Notes: generated from the sequence alone by a model not told the origin. A stretch of DNA of 64,000 nt from CmP2 sp052084925 (GCA_052084925.1 JBQDEV010000010.1:62001-126000); one strand, 5' to 3'; shown: positions 26,611 to 35,561, counted from the first letter of the stretch. Translations and numbers: made by a program.

Positions 26611-27719
26611 TGACGACGCTCCATGTGGTGATGGCTGGCGGCGGTACCGCGGGGCACATCGCCCCGATGATCGCGATGGCGAGGGCCCTGCAGCGGGCCT
26701 CCGATGTCGAGGTCACGATGGTCGGCACCGCTTCCGGAATGGAAACTGACCTGGTCCCCGCCGCGGGCTACCCGCTGGCCACCATCGAGCGGGTGCCGAT
26801 GCCGCGCCGCCCCAACCTGGATCTCGTACGGCTGCCGGTACGGATGCGCGCAGCCATCCGACAGGCCCGTCAGATCATCCTGGACGCCCGGGCTGATGTG
26901 GTTGTCGGAGTCGGAGGCTACGTGTCCACCCCCGTCTACCTGGCGGCGCGCCGCCTCGGCGTCCCCGTCGTCGTCCACGAGGCCAACGTCCGCGCCGGAC
27001 TAGCCAACCGAGTCGGCGCACGCGGGGCTGCCGTCGTGGGAACTGCTTTCGACCGCACACAGCTGCCCGGCTCACAGCACGTCGGCATGCCCCTGCGCAC
27101 GGAGATCAGCCAGCTGGACCGCTCCCCGCAGGCGCGCGCTGCCGCCCGCCTTGCCCTGGGTCTGGACCCCGAGCGGACCACCCTGGTGGTCACCGGCGGA
27201 TCCTCCGGCGCGCTCGCGATGAACCGGGCGATCACCGGTGCCCTCGCCGAACTTGCCGAGCACGCGCAGATCCTGCACCTGACCGGTCGCGGCAAGACCG
27301 TGCTCAACGACGAGGGCGAACCGCTTCAGGCCCCGGGATACCACCAGCACGAATTCGTGGACGGGCTCGAACAGGTCTACGCCGCCGCCGACCTCGTCGT
27401 GGCCCGGGCCGGGTCGGGCACGGTGTGCGAGCTCGCCGCCGTCGGTCTGCCCTCGGTGCTCGTGCCCCTGCCGATCGGCAACGGCGAGCAGTCCCTGAAC
27501 GCTCAAGACCTCGTGGACGCCGAGGCCGCGCTGAGAGTGGACGACGACGCCTTCACCGCCTCGTGGGTCAAAGAGCACCTGCCCGCCGTGTTGGGAGACC
27601 GGGCCAGGCTCGATAAGATGGCTCAGGCCGCCCATGCACTCGGCATCCGCGACGCGGACGAGAGAATGGCACGGCTCATTTCCGAGGCAGCGACGACTCG
27701 AGGGGGCGAGCATGACTGA
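26607..27719 (+). CDS. murG: UDP-GlcNAc:lipid I N-acetylglucosaminyltransferase MurG
   Basis: A 370-residue GT-B glycosyltransferase at the inner face of the membrane that adds GlcNAc to lipid I, forming lipid II. The N-terminal GGGTAGHIAPM loop (about residues 10-20) and the second G-loop region VTGGSSGALAMN, followed by ARAGSGTVCELAAVGLPSVLVPLP and EQSLNAQ, match the family. The frame is open far upstream within ftsW, but the ATG at 26607 (overlapping the ftsW stop) is the only start that begins at the domain. The 3' end overlaps murC by 8 bases. Confidence 0.95.
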   Translation: MMTTLHVVMAGGGTAGHIAPMIAMARALQRASDVEVTMVGTASGMETDLVPAAGYPLATIERVPMPRRPNLDLVRLPVRMRAAIRQARQIILDARADVVVGVGGYVSTPVYLAARRLGVPVVVHEANVRAGLANRVGARGAAVVGTAFDRTQLPGSQHVGMPLRTEISQLDRSPQARAAARLALGLDPERTTLVVTGGSSGALAMNRAITGALAELAEHAQILHLTGRGKTVLNDEGEPLQAPGYHQHEFVDGLEQVYAAADLVVARAGSGTVCELAAVGLPSVLVPLPIGNGEQSLNAQDLVDAEAALRVDDDAFTASWVKEHLPAVLGDRARLDKMAQAAHALGIRDADERMARLISEAATTRGGEHD

Positions 27720-29163
27720 TCGGTCGAAGGACCCAGCCGGGCTGGGTGATCTTCACCACGTCCACCTCCTGGGCATCGGCGGTGTCGGCGTGTCCGGAAT
27801 CGCTCGCATCATGGCTGCCCAGGGCGTCACCGTCTCCGGGACGGATGCGAAGGACCTGCCCATCCTCGCCCAGCTGAGTGAACTCGGCGTCACCACCGCC
27901 GTCGGCTACGACGCAGCGAACTTGGACCGAGCCGAAGCGGCCACCGGCACCACGATCGACGCCGTCATCGCCTCCTCCATCGCCGGCCCCGGCAACCCCG
28001 AGCACGACGCCGCCGTTCAGCGCGGGATCCCCGTCGTCCACCGCTCCCAGGGCCTGGCCCACACCATGGCCGGACACCGGGTTCTGGCCGTGGCCGGCAC
28101 CCACGGGAAGACGACCACCTCCTCCATGGCAGCCATGGCTTTCACCCACGCCGAGGCGGATCCGACCTTCGCGGTCGGTGCTGCGGTGGCCGGACTGGGG
28201 GTGAACGCTGCCGCTGGTGCGGGGGACTGGTTCATCGCCGAGGCGGATGAATCCGACGGCACCCTGCTCAACTATCGTCCCGAGATCTCGATCATCACCA
28301 ACGTCGAACCCGACCATCTCGACCATTACGGTAGCGCCGAAGCCGTGCACCAGGTGTTCCGGGACTTCTCCGCCCTCACCACCGGCACAGTCATCCTGTG
28401 CGCCGATGACGCCGGCGCCGCCGCACTGGCGGCACAGCTACGCGACCCCGACGACGACACGGTGACTACCGCAGCGCGGGTGCTGACCTACGGTGAATCC
28501 GAGAGCGCCGATCTGCGACTGCTCGCCACCCAACTGCGCGACGCCGGACAGGAACTGACCCTGCACTACCGGGAGCAGACCTACACCCTCGTGCTGCGCG
28601 TCCCCGGCGTGCACAACGGGCTCAACGCCATGGCCGTGCTGCTGGCCGGACTCACCGCCGGACTCGAGACCGAGGCGCTGATTGCGGGCCTCGAGCGCTT
28701 CCAAGGCACTGCCCGTCGCTTCGAGACCCACGGGACAGTCAACGACATTCGCGTCATCGACGATTACGCCCACCATCCCACCGAGGTGCGCGCCGCGATC
28801 CGGGCGGCCAAGACCGTCGCCGCCGGTGCCCGCGTCCACGTCATCTTCCAGCCGCACCTGTTCAGTCGCACCCGCGACTTCGCCGACGGATTCGCAGCCG
28901 CCCTCTCTGAGGCCGATACCGCCCGGGTGCTCGAGATCTACCCGGCACGCGAGACGCCGATTCCCGGTGTCACCGCCGACATCATCTCGGCCCAGCTGCC
29001 CGCGACCTACCCGCTTGGGCGCGAGGTGGCGACCCCCGACGCCGCCGTTGCCTCGGTCCGCACCGTCGCTGCCGCGGGAGATATCATCCTGACCATGGGC
29101 GCCGGCGACGTCAACCAGTTGGCTCCCCGTCTTCTCGAGTCCCTCGGCGACGGGTCAGCATGA
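27712..29163 (+). CDS. murC: UDP-N-acetylmuramate--L-alanine ligase
   Basis: A 483-residue ligase that starts the peptide stem by joining L-alanine to UDP-MurNAc. The N-terminal nucleotide-binding GIGGVGVSGIARIM (about residues 19-32), ATP loop AVAGTHGKTTTSSM, EADESDGTLLNY, NVEPDHLDHYG, and DDYAHHPTEVRA are all present. The ATG at 27712 lies 8 bases inside the end of murG. The order murG-murC-ftsQ without murB between them is standard for actinobacteria. The stop overlaps the ftsQ start by 4 bases. Confidence 0.95.
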   Translation: MTDRSKDPAGLGDLHHVHLLGIGGVGVSGIARIMAAQGVTVSGTDAKDLPILAQLSELGVTTAVGYDAANLDRAEAATGTTIDAVIASSIAGPGNPEHDAAVQRGIPVVHRSQGLAHTMAGHRVLAVAGTHGKTTTSSMAAMAFTHAEADPTFAVGAAVAGLGVNAAAGAGDWFIAEADESDGTLLNYRPEISIITNVEPDHLDHYGSAEAVHQVFRDFSALTTGTVILCADDAGAAALAAQLRDPDDDTVTTAARVLTYGESESADLRLLATQLRDAGQELTLHYREQTYTLVLRVPGVHNGLNAMAVLLAGLTAGLETEALIAGLERFQGTARRFETHGTVNDIRVIDDYAHHPTEVRAAIRAAKTVAAGARVHVIFQPHLFSRTRDFADGFAAALSEADTARVLEIYPARETPIPGVTADIISAQLPATYPLGREVATPDAAVASVRTVAAAGDIILTMGAGDVNQLAPRLLESLGDGSA

Positions 29164-30002
29164 CCCATCGCACCGACACGGGCACGTCCCGGCGGCGCTC
29201 AGAACCGATCACCGCCACTGCTTCCGGCCTGGTCCAGCCACGGGGCCCGGAGGTCGTGTCGTTCCCGGAGACCGAGCGCGAGCGTCGCCGACGCCTCCGG
29301 CGCAAGGGATTCTGGGCCGCCGGAGCGGTTGTCCTGATGTTGGCCGTGCTCGCCGCGGTGGTGTACTTCTCGCCGCTACTGGCCATCAAGCACTTGCGGA
29401 TCGACGGCACCGACCTGCTCCCCGCCACCCAGGCGCAGTCGATGCTGGAGCCGGTCGTTGGCAAGCCACTGCCGCAGGTCGGAGACGACACCGTGAGCGA
29501 ACTGTTGCTGGAGAACCCGGCCGTCGAGTCCGTCACCACCCGCGCGGAGCCACCGGATACCCTCGTGGTCGACATCCATGAGCACCCACCCGTCGCCATG
29601 GCCCCCACGGTCGACGACGACGAGGGCAACTCCCAGTACGTGCTCTTCAACACCCACGGCACCGAGCTGACCGTGCTCTCCGCCTCCGCCGCCCAGCCCT
29701 ACGACCTGCCCGTGGTCTCCTCGGCCGACGACGTGACGGACCAGGAACTGTTCAACACCATTACCGAGGTGCTCGGTGGATTGCCCGAAGAGATCCTCAA
29801 ACAAGTCCGCTCGGCCTCCGGCGACACGGTCGACTCCGTGGTGCTGAGCCTGCATAATGGTCGGACCGTGCTGTGGGGCAACGCGGAGGATCCGGAGAAG
29901 AAGGCGGCGGTGCTCTCCGCGCTGCTGACCATCGAGGACGACGACGAAGAACCTATTGCTGAGTACGACGTGTCGACGCCGGATCACCCGGTCACCCGGT
30001 GA
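29160..30002 (+). CDS. ftsQ: Cell division protein FtsQ
   Basis: A 280-residue bitopic division protein. A basic cytoplasmic N-terminus of about 50 residues leads to one transmembrane helix (about 51-73), then a POTRA domain starting LAIKHLRIDGTDLLPATQAQSML, with the conserved VESVTTRAEPPDTLVVDIHEHPPVA strand. FtsQ links early and late divisome proteins and works with FtsL and FtsB. The extracellular part is acidic. ATG 29160 overlaps the murC stop. A 184-base gap then separates it from ftsZ. Confidence 0.92.
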   Translation: MTHRTDTGTSRRRSEPITATASGLVQPRGPEVVSFPETERERRRRLRRKGFWAAGAVVLMLAVLAAVVYFSPLLAIKHLRIDGTDLLPATQAQSMLEPVVGKPLPQVGDDTVSELLLENPAVESVTTRAEPPDTLVVDIHEHPPVAMAPTVDDDEGNSQYVLFNTHGTELTVLSASAAQPYDLPVVSSADDVTDQELFNTITEVLGGLPEEILKQVRSASGDTVDSVVLSLHNGRTVLWGNAEDPEKKAAVLSALLTIEDDDEEPIAEYDVSTPDHPVTR

Positions 30003-30186
30003 GACTCTGTTCACGACACGCGCACCACGGTGGTTGGTCATTTCGAGCGCTCAACGTACCGTTTTGATTAGAAGAACTTGAGTCGTCGACAACCTTAAAC
30101 CTGGGGTTGAAACCTAGCGACTACAAGGGCACCGAGCAGATTTAGCACAACGATTCAGCATCAACAGCGAGCAAGGGAATCTCATC
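30003..30186 (+). promoter_or_regulatory. ftsQ-ftsZ intergenic region (probable ftsZ promoter region)
   Basis: This is the longest gap in the cluster after mraZ. It is markedly less GC-rich than its surroundings and ends in AAGGGAA before the GTG of ftsZ. A dedicated ftsZ promoter is expected here. TTGAGT at 30078 and TTGAAA at 30107 are possible -35 boxes, but neither has a convincing -10 partner, so I do not place a promoter. Confidence 0.4.
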
Positions 30187-31374
30187 GTGGCATCACCCCA
30201 AAACTACCTGGCCGTCATCAAGGTCGTCGGCGTCGGCGGCGGCGGCGTGAACGCGGTCAACCGCATGATCGAAGTTGGACTGCGCGGAGTCGAGTTCATC
30301 GCGATCAACACGGATGCCCAGGCGTTGCTGATGTCCTCGGCTGACGTCAAGCTCGATGTCGGCCGCGAGCTGACTCGCGGTCTCGGCGCCGGCGCGGACC
30401 CTGAGGTGGGCCGCCAGGCCGCTGAGGATCACGCCACCGAGATCGAGGACGCACTCAAGGGCGCCGACATGGTCTTCGTCACCGCCGGTGAGGGCGGCGG
30501 CACCGGTACCGGTGGCGCTCCCGTCGTGGCGCGCGTGGCGCGTTCGCTGGGCGCTCTGACCATCGGTGTCGTCACCCGCCCCTTCACCTTCGAGGGCCGG
30601 CGTCGCGCGACCTCTGCCGAGAACGGCATCGAGGCCCTGCGCGATGAAGTCGACACCCTGATCGTCATCCCGAACGACCGCCTGCTCTCGGTCTCCGACC
30701 GCTCCATCTCCGTGATGGAAGCCTTTGAGCTGGCCGACCAGGTGCTGCTCTCGGGTGTCCAGGGCATCACCGACCTGATCACCACTGCAGGGCTCATCAA
30801 CCTCGACTTCGCCGATGTGAAGTCCGTGATGCAGGGTGCGGGCTCCGCACTGATGGGCATTGGCGCCGCGCAGGGTGAGGACCGCGCGATCAAGGCGACC
30901 GAGGCGGCTATTGCCTCGCCGCTGCTTGAAGCCTCGATTGACGGCGCGCACGGCGTGCTGCTGTCCATTCAGGGCGGCTCCGATCTCGGCCTGTTCGAGA
31001 TCAACGAGGCCGCGCGCATGGTCCAGGAGGTCGCCCACCCCGAGGCCAACATCATCTTCGGCGCCGTCATCTCGGACAACCTCGGCGACGAGGTCCGGGT
31101 GACTGTGATCGCCGCCGGTTTCGACGCCGTGGACCCCCTCAATGAGGCACCGGCCAAGCCCGTTGTCTCCGCAGTGCCCGCACAGAACTCAGCGTCCGCC
31201 CACTCCACGAACTCTGCGGCTGCGGCACAGGAAGCACCGGCTGTGGCACCCGTCGCCCCGGAGGAGCCAACCCCGCTGCCCGACAACGTCCAGGAACCCG
31301 ACGTCGCCACGGTCACCGAGACCAGCCAGGGCCGTCGCCAGGACGATCTGGACGTCCCCGATTTCCTGAAGTGA
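30187..31374 (+). CDS. ftsZ: Cell division GTPase FtsZ
   Basis: A 395-residue tubulin homologue that forms the Z ring. The GTP-binding signature GEGGGTGTGGAP is at about residues 101-112 and the T7-loop region NLDFADVKSVM at about 201-211, with the core ending near residue 315. An Ala/Pro/Glu-rich linker leads to the C-terminal peptide DDLDVPDFLK, which in actinobacteria binds SepF (encoded two genes downstream) and other membrane tethers. FtsA is absent from the cluster, as expected. The start is GTG. The stop overlaps the GTG of pgeF. Confidence 0.97.
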   Translation: MASPQNYLAVIKVVGVGGGGVNAVNRMIEVGLRGVEFIAINTDAQALLMSSADVKLDVGRELTRGLGAGADPEVGRQAAEDHATEIEDALKGADMVFVTAGEGGGTGTGGAPVVARVARSLGALTIGVVTRPFTFEGRRRATSAENGIEALRDEVDTLIVIPNDRLLSVSDRSISVMEAFELADQVLLSGVQGITDLITTAGLINLDFADVKSVMQGAGSALMGIGAAQGEDRAIKATEAAIASPLLEASIDGAHGVLLSIQGGSDLGLFEINEAARMVQEVAHPEANIIFGAVISDNLGDEVRVTVIAAGFDAVDPLNEAPAKPVVSAVPAQNSASAHSTNSAAAAQEAPAVAPVAPEEPTPLPDNVQEPDVATVTETSQGRRQDDLDVPDFLK

Positions 31375-32105
31375 CCTCCACGCTGCTCGAGCACCATCGC
31401 GCCGAGGGAGGCGTGCGCGTCGGGTTCACCTCGGTGGAGACCGGCAACCTGGCCCTGCATCTGGAGGGTCAGAGCACCGACTCCCTCGAACAAGCACGAG
31501 CCAATCGCGCCCGGCTCGAGCAGTCGCTCGGCCTGAGTGTTGGTTCGACCGCCTATCTGCACCAGGTTCATTCCGCGGACGTCGTGGACGCCCAGGGCCG
31601 CGGCTGGCGCGGGGGTACCGTCACCGGCCCGACGAGGGCCGACGCGATGGTGAGTCGAGCGGGGTCCACCCCACTAGCCATCATGGTCGCCGACTGCCTT
31701 CCCGTGGTCTTCGCCACCGACGACGGCGATACCGCGGTGGCCCACGCCGGACGCGTCGGGCTGACCTCCGGTGTCCTTGAGAACACGCTCGACCAACTGG
31801 GTGCCGACCCGGCGACGGTCTGCGCATGGATCGGTCCCGCCATCTGCGGTTCCTGCTACGAAGTTCCTGCGGCCATGCGCGACGACATCGGCGTCAACCA
31901 CCCGGCCGCAATGTCCACCACCTGCTGGGGTACGCCCGCCCTAGACCTGCCCGCCGCCGCCGAGGCACTGCTGGTCGCGCGGGGAGTCCGCGTGCACCGC
32001 AGCCAGGTGTGCACCTATGAGGACGAGCGCGTGTACTCGCATCGTCGCGCCCCCGGGCAGGGGCGATTCGCCGGAGTGATCTGGCGTAGCGACACGCCCG
32101 CGTGA
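31371..32105 (+). CDS. pgeF: Peptidoglycan editing factor PgeF (laccase-domain family)
   Basis: A 244-residue member of the DUF152/YfiH family. Conserved sequences include LHQVHSADVV, DAMVSRAGSTPLAIMVADCLPVVF, AVAHAGRVGLTSGVLEN and WIGPAICGSCYEV, with the His and Cys residues that bind metal. E. coli PgeF removes mis-incorporated L-serine from UDP-MurNAc-dipeptide, and family members also act as adenosine deaminases or phosphorylases; the biological role here is therefore inferred from context. The GTG start overlaps the ftsZ stop by 4 bases. The yggS gene that usually follows is missing. Confidence 0.88.
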   Translation: MTSTLLEHHRAEGGVRVGFTSVETGNLALHLEGQSTDSLEQARANRARLEQSLGLSVGSTAYLHQVHSADVVDAQGRGWRGGTVTGPTRADAMVSRAGSTPLAIMVADCLPVVFATDDGDTAVAHAGRVGLTSGVLENTLDQLGADPATVCAWIGPAICGSCYEVPAAMRDDIGVNHPAAMSTTCWGTPALDLPAAAEALLVARGVRVHRSQVCTYEDERVYSHRRAPGQGRFAGVIWRSDTPA

Positions 32106-32115
32106 TCCGCCTGAT

Positions 32116-32132
32116 CTCCCCGCCCTGGGGAG
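32116..32132 (+). terminator. Small hairpin between pgeF and sepF
   Basis: CTCCCC and GGGGAG pair around a 5-base loop, 11 bases after the pgeF stop. There is no T tract. A TAGTCT box at 32143-32148 that could start a sepF transcript lies just after it. Confidence 0.3.
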
Positions 32133-32186
32133 GACGGTGAACTAGTCTCTGAAGTGTCCGACAGAAACGATGGATGAGGTGTTGGC

Positions 32187-32756
32187 ATGGCCGGTGGAAT
32201 GAAGAAGGCGATGATCTACCTGGGTCTCGCCGACGGCGAGGAACAGTACGAATCGGAGCAGCGCGACCGTGAGACCCGCAGCGAGGAGCGCGCGGAGTCC
32301 ACCCCAGAAGCTGCGCCTCGGAACACGGTCAGCAGGCCGAGCGATCGCACGGCTGCACGCCAAGCCGCCTGGGACGGTGAAGCCTCCTCGTCCGTCGAGC
32401 TGGTTGACACGGACTACCGTGCGCCGGTCACCCCCATCAAGCGCGCGGCACAGGCTCGAGAGGAATCCAAGGCAGTGCATCAGCTCACCACGATCCACCC
32501 GCGGTCTTACAACGATGCCAAGCGCATCGGCGAATCGTTCCGCAACAATATTCCGGTCATCATGAACGTGACGGATATGTCCGAGTCCGAGGCCAAGCGA
32601 CTCGTGGACTTCTCGGCGGGCCTCGTCTTCGGTCTGCGCGGTTCCATCGAGCGGGTCACGAACAAGGTGTTTCTGCTCACCCCCGCCGACGTCGAGGTCG
32701 TCACCGAGGGGCAGAACACGCCCACCGAAGAGACCTCATTCTTCAACCAGAACTGA
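32187..32756 (+). CDS. sepF: Cell division protein SepF
   Basis: A 189-residue protein with the N-terminal amphipathic membrane-binding segment MAGGMKKAMIYLGLAD, a charged, disordered linker of about 70 residues, and a folded C-terminal domain (TIHPRSYNDAKRIGESFRNNIPVIMNVTDMSESEAKRLVDFSAGLVFGLRGSIERVTNKVFLLTPADVEV). SepF polymerises and anchors FtsZ to the membrane; in actinobacteria it is the main anchor because FtsA is missing. ATG 32187 is preceded by GAGGTG. A yggT gene follows 30 bases downstream. Confidence 0.95.
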   Translation: MAGGMKKAMIYLGLADGEEQYESEQRDRETRSEERAESTPEAAPRNTVSRPSDRTAARQAAWDGEASSSVELVDTDYRAPVTPIKRAAQAREESKAVHQLTTIHPRSYNDAKRIGESFRNNIPVIMNVTDMSESEAKRLVDFSAGLVFGLRGSIERVTNKVFLLTPADVEVVTEGQNTPTEETSFFNQN

Positions 32757-32786
32757 CCCCCACCGCACATCGTCTGGAGTACACAC

Positions 32787-33086
32787 GTGATTTTCGTATG
32801 GGCCACGGCATATCTGCTGCTCATGCTGCTTCAGATGGCACTGCTCGTGCGCATCGTCTTCGACATCGTGCAGTCTTTCGCCCGTGACTGGGCGCCCAAG
32901 GGACTGTTGCTGCTGGTGGCCTCCGCCGTCTACTCGATGACCGATGCTCCACTGCGGTGGCTGCGCTCGAAGATACCGCCATTGAACTTGGGCGGTGTGG
33001 GCATCGACGTTGCTTTCCTCATCCTCTTCGTCGTCGTCATGCTCGCCAAGTCCATCACCCTCGTTCTGGCGCGAACGGCGCTTTGA
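32787..33086 (+). CDS. yggT: YggT family membrane protein
   Basis: A 99-residue protein with two hydrophobic regions (about residues 2-27 and 73-95) around a loop containing DAPLRWLRSKIPPLNLGGVGIDVAFL, the conserved element of the YggT family (in many bacteria P-x(4)-R-x-IPP). Its function is not established; the gene commonly lies between sepF and divIVA, and homologues have been linked to membrane organisation or osmotic tolerance. Translation starts at GTG 32787. A 186-base gap with a candidate wag31 promoter follows. Confidence 0.87.
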   Translation: MIFVWATAYLLLMLLQMALLVRIVFDIVQSFARDWAPKGLLLLVASAVYSMTDAPLRWLRSKIPPLNLGGVGIDVAFLILFVVVMLAKSITLVLARTAL

Positions 33087-33155
33087 TAACAGAAGATTCA
33101 CACCGTGCCAGAGTCGGTCGGATGCACGATCTCGCCGATGGCGCCGACGCGGTGG

Positions 33156-33207
33156 TAATGTAAACACCAGATGTGCACAGGGAGACTGTTGAGACAGATC
33201 AACAGTC
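33156..33207 (+). promoter_or_regulatory. wag31 upstream region: candidate -10 and inverted repeat
   Basis: TAATGT at 33156-33161 fits TANNNT. Downstream, GACTGTTGA (33184-33192) and TCAACAGTC (33199-33207) form a perfect 9-base inverted repeat with a 6-base loop, inside the predicted wag31 leader of about 105 bases. It could be an operator or an RNA hairpin. Confidence 0.45.
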
Positions 33208-33272
33208 ACTCGACCACAGCACCGAAGAAATTCTGCCACCAGGCAGGGACGACCACGTTATGAGGTGACCAC

Positions 33273-33980
33273 ATGGCTCTGACGCCGGAAGATGTAGTCA
33301 ACAAGCGGTTCCAGGCGACCAAGTTCCGTGAAGGCTACGACCAGGATGAAGTCGATGACTTCCTCGACGAGATTGTCGTCGAGCTGCGTCGCCTGAACCA
33401 GGAGAACGACGAGCTGCGCCGCAAGGTGTCCGAGTTGCAGTCCGGCGAAGGTGCCGACGCGTCGGTTCCGGCTCCGGTGTCAGCTGACGGCCAGTCCGGC
33501 GAAACCGTGGTCGAGGAGACCGCGGCCGCGCCCGAGCCCGAGGCTGAAGAAGAGGTTCTCGTCGAGGAGACCGAAGAGGTCGTGACCGAGGCAGAGCCCG
33601 AGCCGGTGACCGCCAGCGCCCCGGCCGCCGCAGTAGCCCCGGCTTCCGCCACCGCTGCAGCGCCGGTTAGCGGCGACGCGAACAGCGCCGCCGGTGTCCT
33701 CGCCATGGCCCAGCGCCTGCACGACGAGTACGTCGCCCAGGGTGAAGCCAAGCGCGAGCAGATCATCACCGAAGCCAAGACCGAGGCCGACGGCCTTGTC
33801 ACCGACGCTCAGGAGAAGTCGCGCAAGACTCTCACCGAGCTGGAGAAGAAGAAATCCGTCCTGGAGCGCCAGGTGGAGGAATTGCGCGGATTCGAGCGCG
33901 ACTACCGTACCCGCCTGAAGTCCTTCATCGAGGGGCAGCTGCAGGACCTGGATTCCCAGGCTCAGATCGCCGATCAGTAA
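33273..33980 (+). CDS. wag31: Polar growth protein DivIVA/Wag31
   Basis: A 235-residue coiled-coil protein that marks the poles and septum and directs wall synthesis in actinobacteria. The DivIVA N-terminal domain begins MALTPEDVVNKRFQATKFREGYDQDEVDDFLDEIV, with FR-type membrane-insertion residues, followed by a first coiled coil, a Glu/Ala/Pro-rich spacer of about 80 residues, and a second long coiled coil from about residue 145 to 225. The acidic spacer is typical of this clade. ATG 33273 has GAGGTG upstream. A hairpin follows the stop codon. Confidence 0.95.
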   Translation: MALTPEDVVNKRFQATKFREGYDQDEVDDFLDEIVVELRRLNQENDELRRKVSELQSGEGADASVPAPVSADGQSGETVVEETAAAPEPEAEEEVLVEETEEVVTEAEPEPVTASAPAAAVAPASATAAAPVSGDANSAAGVLAMAQRLHDEYVAQGEAKREQIITEAKTEADGLVTDAQEKSRKTLTELEKKKSVLERQVEELRGFERDYRTRLKSFIEGQLQDLDSQAQIADQ

Positions 33981-33993
33981 TTAGCGGCGTCTC

Positions 33994-34027
33994 GGGGTCG
34001 GTCACGGTACGCGCCGTGGCCGACCCC
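33994..34027 (+). terminator. Hairpin between wag31 and lspA
   Basis: GGGGTCGGTCACGG (33994-34007) pairs with CCGTGGCCGACCCC (34014-34027), 14 pairs with one G-T, around a 6-base loop. It starts 14 bases after the wag31 stop and would end or attenuate the transcript before lspA. It has no T tract. Confidence 0.6.
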
Positions 34028-34060
34028 GCTGTCGTCTCTGCCTCAAATTCAGGAGTTTGT

Positions 34061-34630
34061 GTGGACCATCCCCGTCCCGCCCGGTCAGGCTGGCTAGCAC
34101 TCATCCCGTTCATTCTCGGGCTGGTTGCCGATCAGATCACGAAGTGGATCGTGGTCGATACCATGACCGAAGGGGAGAAGATCGCGGTCCTGCCGCCCTT
34201 GCTGCACTGGCACTTCATTCGTAATCCGGGAGCGGCCTTCTCTATCGGGCAGGACTACACCTGGATCTTCACGATCCTGCAGGCGGCCGCCGCGATCGTG
34301 GTCACCGTTCTACTCTTCCGGGTCAGATCCAAGATCTGGGCAATCGCACTGGGCTCCCTGCTCGCCGGAGTCCTGGGGAACCTGATCGATCGGCTCTTCC
34401 GGGAGCCCAGCTTCGGCATGGGTCATGTGGTGGACTTCATCGCGCTTCCCAACTTCGCGATCTTCAATATCGCAGACTCGCTGATCGTCTGCTCGATGAT
34501 CGGGATTTCCCTGCTGGTCCTCACCGGGCGTCACCTCGATGGATCACGGGACGCGCCAAGAAACAAGCAGGATGAGCAGGGAAAACAGGGCGATGACGCC
34601 GAGCCGGTCGAAAATGCGCATGAGCACTGA
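34061..34630 (+). CDS. lspA: Lipoprotein signal peptidase LspA
   Basis: A 189-residue integral membrane aspartyl protease that removes signal peptides from diacylglyceryl-modified prolipoproteins. Four helices are predicted. The two catalytic aspartates lie in AGVLGNLIDRL and in AIFNIADSLIV; the conserved NPGAAFS and DQITKW segments are also present. I chose the GTG at 34061 because AGGAG lies exactly 5 bases before it, and the possible GTG at 34016 would overlap the hairpin. The C-terminal tail is polar and charged. The rluD-type gene begins within its last codons. Confidence 0.93.
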   Translation: MDHPRPARSGWLALIPFILGLVADQITKWIVVDTMTEGEKIAVLPPLLHWHFIRNPGAAFSIGQDYTWIFTILQAAAAIVVTVLLFRVRSKIWAIALGSLLAGVLGNLIDRLFREPSFGMGHVVDFIALPNFAIFNIADSLIVCSMIGISLLVLTGRHLDGSRDAPRNKQDEQGKQGDDAEPVENAHEH

Positions 34631-35561
34631 GATCTTTGAAACACAGCGGACCGGTCGTGCGGACGCACTGGTGGCAGATCACCTCGGAATCTCCCGGACC
34701 AAAGCAGCGCAGTGGTGCACTCAGGGTGTAGTCCGTGCCGGGCACGATATCGACACCGCCCAAGTGATCGGAAAATCGACGAAGCTGCCGGCCGGGACCC
34801 GGTTCGTGATCGAGATTCCCGAAGAACCCGACCCTCTGGATGTAAAGGTGGAGATGGTGCCTGGACTCAACGTCATTGCCGATGAACACGACTATGTCGT
34901 GGTGGACAAGCCTGCCGGCGTCGCAGCCCACCCTTCACCGGGGTGGACGGGACCCACGGTCGTGGGCGGGCTTGCCGCCCTGGGATACCGCATCAGCACT
35001 TCCGGGGCCGCGGAGCGCCAGGGGATTGTGCATCGCCTGGACGTCGGCACCTCGGGCCTGATGGTCGTCGCGACCACCGAGCACGCCTACACGGCACTGA
35101 AGAACGCCTTCCGCGATCGCACCCCGAAGAAGATCTACCACACCGTGGTCCAAGGGCTTCCGGACCCGCTCAACGGAACCATCGACGCACCCATCGGACG
35201 TCACCCAGGGCACGATTGGAAGTTCACGGTGCTCGAGGGCGGACGCGACTCCATCACCCATTACAAGACGCTGGAGGCCTTCGGGCCGGCCACGCTGGTT
35301 GAAGTCAGCCTGGAGACCGGGCGCACCCACCAGATCCGCGTTCATTTCTCCGGGCTGAATCATCCTTGTATCGGCGATCTGACCTACGGGGCCGACCCGA
35401 CGCAGGCCGCCGAATTGGGTCTGACCCGTCAATGGCTCCACGCCCACCAACTGGGCTTCGAACACCCCGGCACGGGGGAGTGGGTGGAGTACCACAGTGA
35501 CTATCATCCGGATCTCTCCTATGCCTTGAGCGTGTTGCGCGGGGAGAGATTAGACTCGTAG
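34614..35561 (+). CDS. RluA/RluD-family 23S rRNA pseudouridine synthase
   Basis: A 315-residue enzyme with an N-terminal S4-like RNA-binding region (about residues 12-75) and a catalytic pseudouridine synthase domain. The catalytic aspartate is in GIVHRLDVGTSGLMV (about residues 145-159); ARNAF-like LKNAFRDRTPKKIYHTVVQG, and GRTHQIRVHFSGLNHPCIGDLTYG follow. It most likely modifies 23S rRNA uridines in helix 69 (RluD type), but the site cannot be proved from sequence. The start codon is uncertain: 34614 (MRMST) or 34620; both overlap the end of lspA, so translation is coupled. Confidence 0.9.
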   Translation: MRMSTEIFETQRTGRADALVADHLGISRTKAAQWCTQGVVRAGHDIDTAQVIGKSTKLPAGTRFVIEIPEEPDPLDVKVEMVPGLNVIADEHDYVVVDKPAGVAAHPSPGWTGPTVVGGLAALGYRISTSGAAERQGIVHRLDVGTSGLMVVATTEHAYTALKNAFRDRTPKKIYHTVVQGLPDPLNGTIDAPIGRHPGHDWKFTVLEGGRDSITHYKTLEAFGPATLVEVSLETGRTHQIRVHFSGLNHPCIGDLTYGADPTQAAELGLTRQWLHAHQLGFEHPGTGEWVEYHSDYHPDLSYALSVLRGERLDS

